From a virus, in the IMG/VR virus record IMGVR_UViG_3300044627_002513, positions 1 through 20,393 of that record: 20,393 bases of DNA; one strand, 5' to 3'. Below are positions 20,117 through 20,393 of this stretch, in pieces. The position numbers were made by a program, and so were the translations under genes. Under the pieces are notes generated by a model. It saw only the letters and a program-made list of their open reading frames with translations. It made no database searches and was not told the DNA's origin. The stretch's first letter is position 1. Every line of letters starts with the position of its first letter.

Positions 20117-20393
20117 TTATCCGTAGTAGACGTTGATGGATGCTAGTTCATCCGCGTAGACGTACACGCCAATCCGAGCGAGGAAACCGTCGTCGGGAAG
20201 GCTGAATCCGTTGAAGAAGATGTCGCTGGCGGAGGTGTGGTAGGTGGCAAGCCAACGGGCGTTATAGCCGTTCTGCTTGTTGGAAACATAGCGGCAGACG
20301 GTGCTGGTGGCGATAGTCCCGCTGTTGATGTCGGTTAGCGTGAAGGTGTCATTACCCGTTACGGTGATGACGTAGCTCCCGGGAGTCGCGATG
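20117..20393 (-). CDS. C-terminal part of a structural-type protein (5' end outside window)
   Basis: An open frame runs from the right edge to TAA at 20117-20119, giving 91 residues with no start in the window. The text is beta-rich and Tyr/Asn/Thr-rich: GSYVITVTGNDTFTLTDINS, then CRYVSNKQNGYNARWLATYH, DIFFNGFSLPDDGFLARIGV and YVYADELASINVYYG. The stop lies seven bases before the ATG of the seven-cysteine gene, in the same direction, so it belongs to the same operon. I do not recognise a family. Position just upstream of the head-tail genes suggests a capsid or capsid-accessory protein. Confidence 0.7.
   Translation of the reverse strand, partial: IATPGSYVITVTGNDTFTLTDINSGTIATSTVCRYVSNKQNGYNARWLATYHTSASDIFFNGFSLPDDGFLARIGVYVYADELASINVYYG

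Overview
This window looks like part of the genome of a lytic, podovirus-like tailed phage from an aquatic environment. The host is probably a GC-rich bacterium; an alphaproteobacterium is plausible, but that is an inference from GC-rich codons and from protein families common in marine phages. The reasons are: the end of a family A DNA polymerase gene, P22/SU10-type head-tail adaptor and tail-hub-like genes, no contractile-tail genes, large ejection-type virion proteins, a GH19 endolysin, and several small families (DUF5872, DUF6321, DUF7936, DUF6447) that recur in aquatic phages. HMO-2011-like phages are a possible relative, but I cannot confirm this without a search. No integrase, tRNA, CRISPR or insertion sequence is visible.

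Layout. Positions 1-537 (+ strand) hold the 3' end of the replication module: the DNA polymerase C-terminus and a 70-aa protein, joined by an ATGA overlap. Everything else (531-20393) is one minus-strand late operon that runs in from beyond the right edge and meets the replication genes tail to tail. The two stop codons lie within 7 bases, and a perfect 10-bp inverted repeat (498-522) sits at the meeting point as a candidate two-way terminator.

In transcription order (right to left) the late operon encodes: the C-terminus of a structural-type protein (partial); a seven-cysteine protein with a HiPIP-like cysteine pattern; three small basic proteins (DUF6321, a 74-aa protein, DUF5872); two head-tail adaptor-like proteins with a 100-aa protein between them; a 97-aa helical protein; a 147-aa structural-type protein; a 278-aa protein made of two kinds of repeat; a 648-aa fibre; DUF6447 and DUF7936 proteins; a membrane and lysis cassette (80-aa anchored coiled coil, a 47-aa gene hidden between two coupled neighbours, 163-aa tail-anchored protein, 63-aa Cys-rich anchored protein, 88-aa holin candidate, 75-aa protein, exported thermonuclease, GH19 endolysin); a 620-aa P22 gp10-like tail protein; and five virion/ejection-type proteins (98, 247, 358, 468 and 1468 aa).

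The genes are packed with almost no gaps: the longest non-coding stretch is about 30 bases, and more than half of the junctions are ATGA/GTGA/TTGA, TGATG or TAATG overlaps, so translational coupling probably sets much of the stoichiometry. Several starts are GTG or TTG with good Shine-Dalgarno sequences. The most interesting points are the octapeptide repeat found at both ends of the 1468-aa protein, the exported nuclease inside the lysis cassette, the hidden 47-aa gene, the duplicated stop/start junction 10 kb apart, the two-tier repeat protein, and the convergent-end hairpin.
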